Source: Planctomycetota bacterium (GTDB taxonomy: Bacteria > Planctomycetota > UBA1135 > GCA-002686595). Taken from it: a stretch of 64,000 nt of DNA. The stretch lies in the NCBI GenBank assembly GCA_012960475.1, contig DUBE01000055.1:85290-149289 (forward strand), in the 5' to 3' direction. Shown in pieces: positions 61,098-64,000 of this stretch. Numbering within the stretch: the stretch's first letter is position 1; every line of letters begins with the position of its first letter. Under the pieces are notes generated by a model, which worked only from the letters and a program-made list of their open reading frames with translations, had not been told where the DNA came from and did no database searches. Made by a program: the position numbers and the translations under genes.

Positions 61098-62465
61098 TCA
61101 GCTCTCCTTGTCTGAGTTGGTCTTGGTAGATGCGGTCTCGCTGGAGTCTCTTGGGTCAGAGGGGTCCTGTTCGGCTTCTTTCTCCTCGATGTTCACCTTG
61201 GTCCCGGGCTCGATTTCCCGGTTGCCAACTGTGATCACTGCTTCGCCAGCGGCCAATACGCTGTCCCCCAAAGGAATGACTTCCACGAAGAGATCCTCTT
61301 CGAAGCCCTCTTCCACTTCCACTCGCTGGGCGAGGCCTTCGCGCACCACAAACAAGAAGCGCCGCTCCCCTTCCCGGCGCAGTGCACGCTTGCGCACTAC
61401 AAGGGCTTGGGGGTGGCGATCCACTACCAGATGCAAGCGAACCAGCATTCCTGGCAAGAGCTGCGGGCGTGAATCCCTGGCTGTAGGTTGTTCCAAGTCA
61501 ATCGAGAGCCGGATCGAACCGGAGGCTGCGTCGATGGTGGGGGAGACGATGGTCAAGCGCCCCACATAGGATTCCCCGGGCAGTGCGTCCGGCAGCACCG
61601 TGATCTCCAATTTGTCTGCGCGCCCTTGGAAGAGCGAAAGCTCTCGCTGGGGCCGATAGATCACCGCCCGCAGGTGGTTCGGGTCGGTCAAGGTCATCAG
61701 GCTTTCCGCCGCGCCCACATTGCGTCCCACGCGCACGGTGCGTGCCGCGATGACTCCGGCAAAGGGTGCTGTGATCCGTGTGTAGGAAAGCTCCAACTCG
61801 CGCCGCTCCATGTTCAGGCGCGCCTTTTCCACGGCGGTGCCCCCGGTGTCGCGGCTGTGTTCCGCGCTCTGTTGGGCGAGTCGAGCGCTGACCAGGTCGC
61901 GCTTGGCCTGATCCCGGGCAAGGCGCAGCTTGCTCAGTTCGTTCTTGCTGATCAGGCCGGTTTGTTCGTGGCGCTGAACCTCTCCTTCCGCCTGGCTGTG
62001 GGTCAAGAGCGCACGCTGAACCGATTCTGCGCGTTCGCTGACTGTCAAGCTCAAGCTGGGCAGGGTCTCGGTTGCTTCGCGCAGGGTGACCCGCGCTTCT
62101 TCCACCGCCGCGCTTGCATCCCGGTCGTCGAGAACCACCAGGGCCTGCCCTGCGTTCACGCTCATGCCCTCTTCCGCCAGGACCTCAGTCACCAGTCCGC
62201 CGAGCTTGGGGGTCACCTCCACTTCGAGGGTCGACTCGATGGCGTTGGCGGTGATCAGGACCTTACGCATTTCGCGTTGCTGCACGGATTCCGTGCGCAC
62301 CCGGGGCAGTTCCCGTTTTCTTTGGGTCGAGGAATCTTCGCCACCCGGATGGTCCAGGCTTTCTCCGCTACAGCCCGCAGTCAAAAGGCAGGTCAGGAGG
62401 AGGCCGCCTTGGACGAAGACCGTCAGGGGTAGACAAGAAGGAGGGCTGGGAGTTGGGCGGTTCAT
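61098..62465 (-). CDS. RND periplasmic adaptor (membrane fusion) lipoprotein
   Basis: This is 455 residues. The signal ends LLTAGC (C32), suggesting a lipid anchor like AcrA. The family layout follows: a barrel strand and lipoyl half (about 60-125, GGLVTEVLAEEGMSVNAGQALVVLDDRD), an alpha hairpin at about 130-215 with long heptads, the second lipoyl half (YTRITAPFAGVIAARTVRVGRNV, about 232-255), beta barrel, and a membrane-proximal domain (REGLAQRVEVEEGFEEDLFVEV). A Glu/Lys-rich tail of about 40 residues closes it. It is the first gene of the operon with two RND pumps. No TolC-type outer-membrane gene is in the window, so it must be encoded elsewhere. Confidence 0.92.
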   Translation of the reverse strand: MNRPTPSPPSCLPLTVFVQGGLLLTCLLTAGCSGESLDHPGGEDSSTQRKRELPRVRTESVQQREMRKVLITANAIESTLEVEVTPKLGGLVTEVLAEEGMSVNAGQALVVLDDRDASAAVEEARVTLREATETLPSLSLTVSERAESVQRALLTHSQAEGEVQRHEQTGLISKNELSKLRLARDQAKRDLVSARLAQQSAEHSRDTGGTAVEKARLNMERRELELSYTRITAPFAGVIAARTVRVGRNVGAAESLMTLTDPNHLRAVIYRPQRELSLFQGRADKLEITVLPDALPGESYVGRLTIVSPTIDAASGSIRLSIDLEQPTARDSRPQLLPGMLVRLHLVVDRHPQALVVRKRALRREGERRFLFVVREGLAQRVEVEEGFEEDLFVEVIPLGDSVLAAGEAVITVGNREIEPGTKVNIEEKEAEQDPSDPRDSSETASTKTNSDKES

Positions 62466-62555
62466 TGAGTGTGGGGATCAAGTCGCAACCCGGGCAGACG
62501 CATCTCCGAGGAGTTTCGGGGATTGGGCCGGCACCGGGCTCGGTACACTCTGTGC

Positions 62556-64000
62556 ATGACAGGCAGGCGCAGGGTTGCAGAACATGATTGTGCCGCTTCT
62601 TCAGGCCAAACAGGCGAAGGAGTGTCCCCCGGGACGGCTTTCTCTGCAAGGAATGCGTCAGAGCTGGAACTGGCTCCTCGGGAGAGGGCCCTCTTGCTGC
62701 TCCTTGGTTGGACCTTCTTGTGTCTGGCACAGCCCGGAATTCTTCCCTCCTGGCTCCAGGGTTGGGTGGGCGCTGCATCCCTTTGTCCCTGGGCCCTGGC
62801 GGTTTCCCGACCAGGCCCCAAGGCGCGCTTGATCGAGTGGCTGTTTGCCAGCATCGGCCTGGTGGTTTGGTTTGGCTGGATGCGCTACCTCTTGTCTTGG
62901 CTGCTGTTGCCCATGGGCGTGGTGCCGGCCCTTTGGATTGTGCTCGGCGGGACCTTGCTGCGAGGAACGCGGGGCCGTTTGAATCTCGCCCTCGCTGTGC
63001 CGGCTGCCTGGTTGGTGGGAGAGATCCTGCGCTGGACCCTGCCCGCTCCGATTTCCTTTGGTTGGTGGCGCCTGGGGCTCTTGACCCACGACATGCCCTA
63101 CCTGAATGGCAGCGGGCGGGTTTGGGGGACCTTTGGCCTCAGCTGGGTCTTGGCAGCTATGGGGGGCTATTTGGCTGCGCTTGTGATTCGCAAGGGAAAG
63201 GTCTCTCCTGCGACGCACTTGTTTGGCTTGGGACCGTTTGTCCTGGGCTGTCTGCTGACTCAGTTGGTGCCTGCCCCTGAGACCGTTGACGGGCCTCGGG
63301 TCCTCTTGGTGACCCCTGGGCTGCAGCAGCACCTCAAGGCTGACAGTCGCGACGGTCTGGCGGAGTTGTATGTGGATCCGGTCAACCTGACCTTCGAAGC
63401 AGTGCGAGCCAACGATGGGCCACCCATTGATCTGGTGGTCTGGGGGGAGACCATGTTTCCGAGCAAGGTCTTGGCCGAGGGAGTGATGGAAGCTGCCGAG
63501 TCCGGCGTCGGTCGCCCCGACTGGGTCGGGCCTGATTGGCAGCCCCAGGAACTCGCCCAGTGGGCCGAATACACCCGCTGCCTGGTGGAAGGCATTCTCT
63601 TCGGCTTGCCCCAGCGGGTTTCTCCCTCCCTGTTGCCAGCGCTTCAAAGTCGAGGAGCCCTGTTCATGGAGGAGGCTGTTCTCGGGCGGCCGATTCTGCC
63701 CTACGGTGCCTCGTTCCTGACCGGCATTGAGGAGGTGGTGGTCCACCAGGGCGAACTTCGGCGCCTGAACGGGTCCGCCCTTTGGCTGCCTGACGCTACC
63801 CGCGTTTCCAGCGGGGCCAAAACCCAGCTGGTGCCCGCAGCGGAGGACCCCTCACTCTTCGTGCACCTGCCCTTCCTGCTGGACGCTTTGCGCTCGGTGG
63901 GTGGCTATGTGCCGGACTTTGTGGCAGGAGAAGAGCAGGGGGTGGTCAGTTTCCCCAGCGCAGGGGAACGGGAGCGAGAAAATCACGCCAGCGTGATCAT
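62556..64000 (+). CDS. lnt: Apolipoprotein N-acyltransferase, partial at the window end
   Basis: The frame opens at ATG 62556 and runs off the end after 481 codons. It transfers the third acyl chain to lipoproteins in the inner membrane. About 45 polar residues precede the first of six or so membrane segments (LLLLLGWTFLCLAQPGILP onward). The nitrilase-like domain starts near 250; the catalytic glutamate is E298 in VVWGETMFP and the lysine is K422 in AKTQLVPAAED. The catalytic cysteine should fall in the next few codons beyond ...NHASVII, where the family has CYE, but lies outside the window. It is divergent from the efflux adaptor, 90 bases away. The two lower-numbered start candidates in other frames are shadows. 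Confidence 0.9.
   Translation, partial: MTGRRRVAEHDCAASSGQTGEGVSPGTAFSARNASELELAPRERALLLLLGWTFLCLAQPGILPSWLQGWVGAASLCPWALAVSRPGPKARLIEWLFASIGLVVWFGWMRYLLSWLLLPMGVVPALWIVLGGTLLRGTRGRLNLALAVPAAWLVGEILRWTLPAPISFGWWRLGLLTHDMPYLNGSGRVWGTFGLSWVLAAMGGYLAALVIRKGKVSPATHLFGLGPFVLGCLLTQLVPAPETVDGPRVLLVTPGLQQHLKADSRDGLAELYVDPVNLTFEAVRANDGPPIDLVVWGETMFPSKVLAEGVMEAAESGVGRPDWVGPDWQPQELAQWAEYTRCLVEGILFGLPQRVSPSLLPALQSRGALFMEEAVLGRPILPYGASFLTGIEEVVVHQGELRRLNGSALWLPDATRVSSGAKTQLVPAAEDPSLFVHLPFLLDALRSVGGYVPDFVAGEEQGVVSFPSAGERERENHASVI

Noticed and set aside
62588..63746. Open frames on both strands at the right end (plus 62588-63280, minus 62658-63746)
   Set aside because: The frame starting at 62556 has membrane helices and the Lnt catalytic Glu and Lys; the others are its shadows.

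Overview
The window is GC-rich, tightly packed bacterial DNA with a Gram-negative envelope toolkit: lipoproteins, apolipoprotein N-acyltransferase, an RND efflux system, an O-antigen-ligase-like protein, SurA/PpiC-type chaperones and pseudopilins. A trio of EutN/CcmL-type microcompartment vertex genes beside a class II aldolase, together with LamG/concanavalin-like domains, an FHA protein, a Ser/Thr kinase and a sulfatase-fold enzyme, points to a Planctomycetota-type organism. That assignment is inference from gene content; there is no rRNA in the window, and I saw no tRNA or CRISPR array.

Layout: 1-1221 carries a small membrane protein and a winged-helix regulator behind a promoter overlapped by TTTCC-N5-GGAAA palindromes; it looks foreign. 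1334-3466 is a secreted serine hydrolase. 3587-5302 (minus) pairs a cysteine desulfurase with a cysteine-rich MerR regulator, divergent from formate-tetrahydrofolate ligase. 7384-10700 holds a YugP-type metalloprotease, glucose-6-phosphate isomerase and a double universal stress protein. 10697-12347 (minus) is the aldolase plus three microcompartment vertex genes, followed upstream by a SurA-like foldase and a cobalamin-binding-type radical SAM enzyme whose start overlaps the stop of a 30-codon ORF. 15686-22463 holds a sulfatase-fold lipoprotein, a metallophosphoesterase-LamG protein and a kinase/cysteine-cluster/peptidase operon. 22581-25464 holds an unassigned lipoprotein, a 445-base gap with potential RNA structure, and radC.

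The most notable region is 25666-43978: an 11-gene co-directional locus resembling the inner-membrane and pseudopilin part of a type II secretion/type IV pilus machine. It has an FHA-transmembrane protein, GspL-type and GspM/PilO-type proteins, a TPR protein, then pseudopilins in the order G-H-K-J-I, a secreted protein with a DnaJ-like zinc finger, and a PpiC lipoprotein. Seven of these genes are chained by six four-base stop/start overlaps. The GspK is about 1742 residues instead of roughly 300, jelly-roll (LamG/CBM-like) domains recur in four proteins, and a short beta module recurs several times in GspK and once in GspJ. No ATPase, platform protein or secretin lies in the window.

44036-49485 holds scpB, a PpiD-like anchored foldase and an overlapping response regulator/histidine kinase pair. 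49577-53985 (minus) is a ribH-nusB-ftsY-(Wzy/TPR) operon; NusB carries an 85-residue tail encoded by a 15-bp minisatellite. 54057-62465 (minus) is an MdtABC-like adaptor-RND-RND operon whose two pumps have enlarged inter-repeat linkers. The window ends inside lnt, just before its expected catalytic cysteine.
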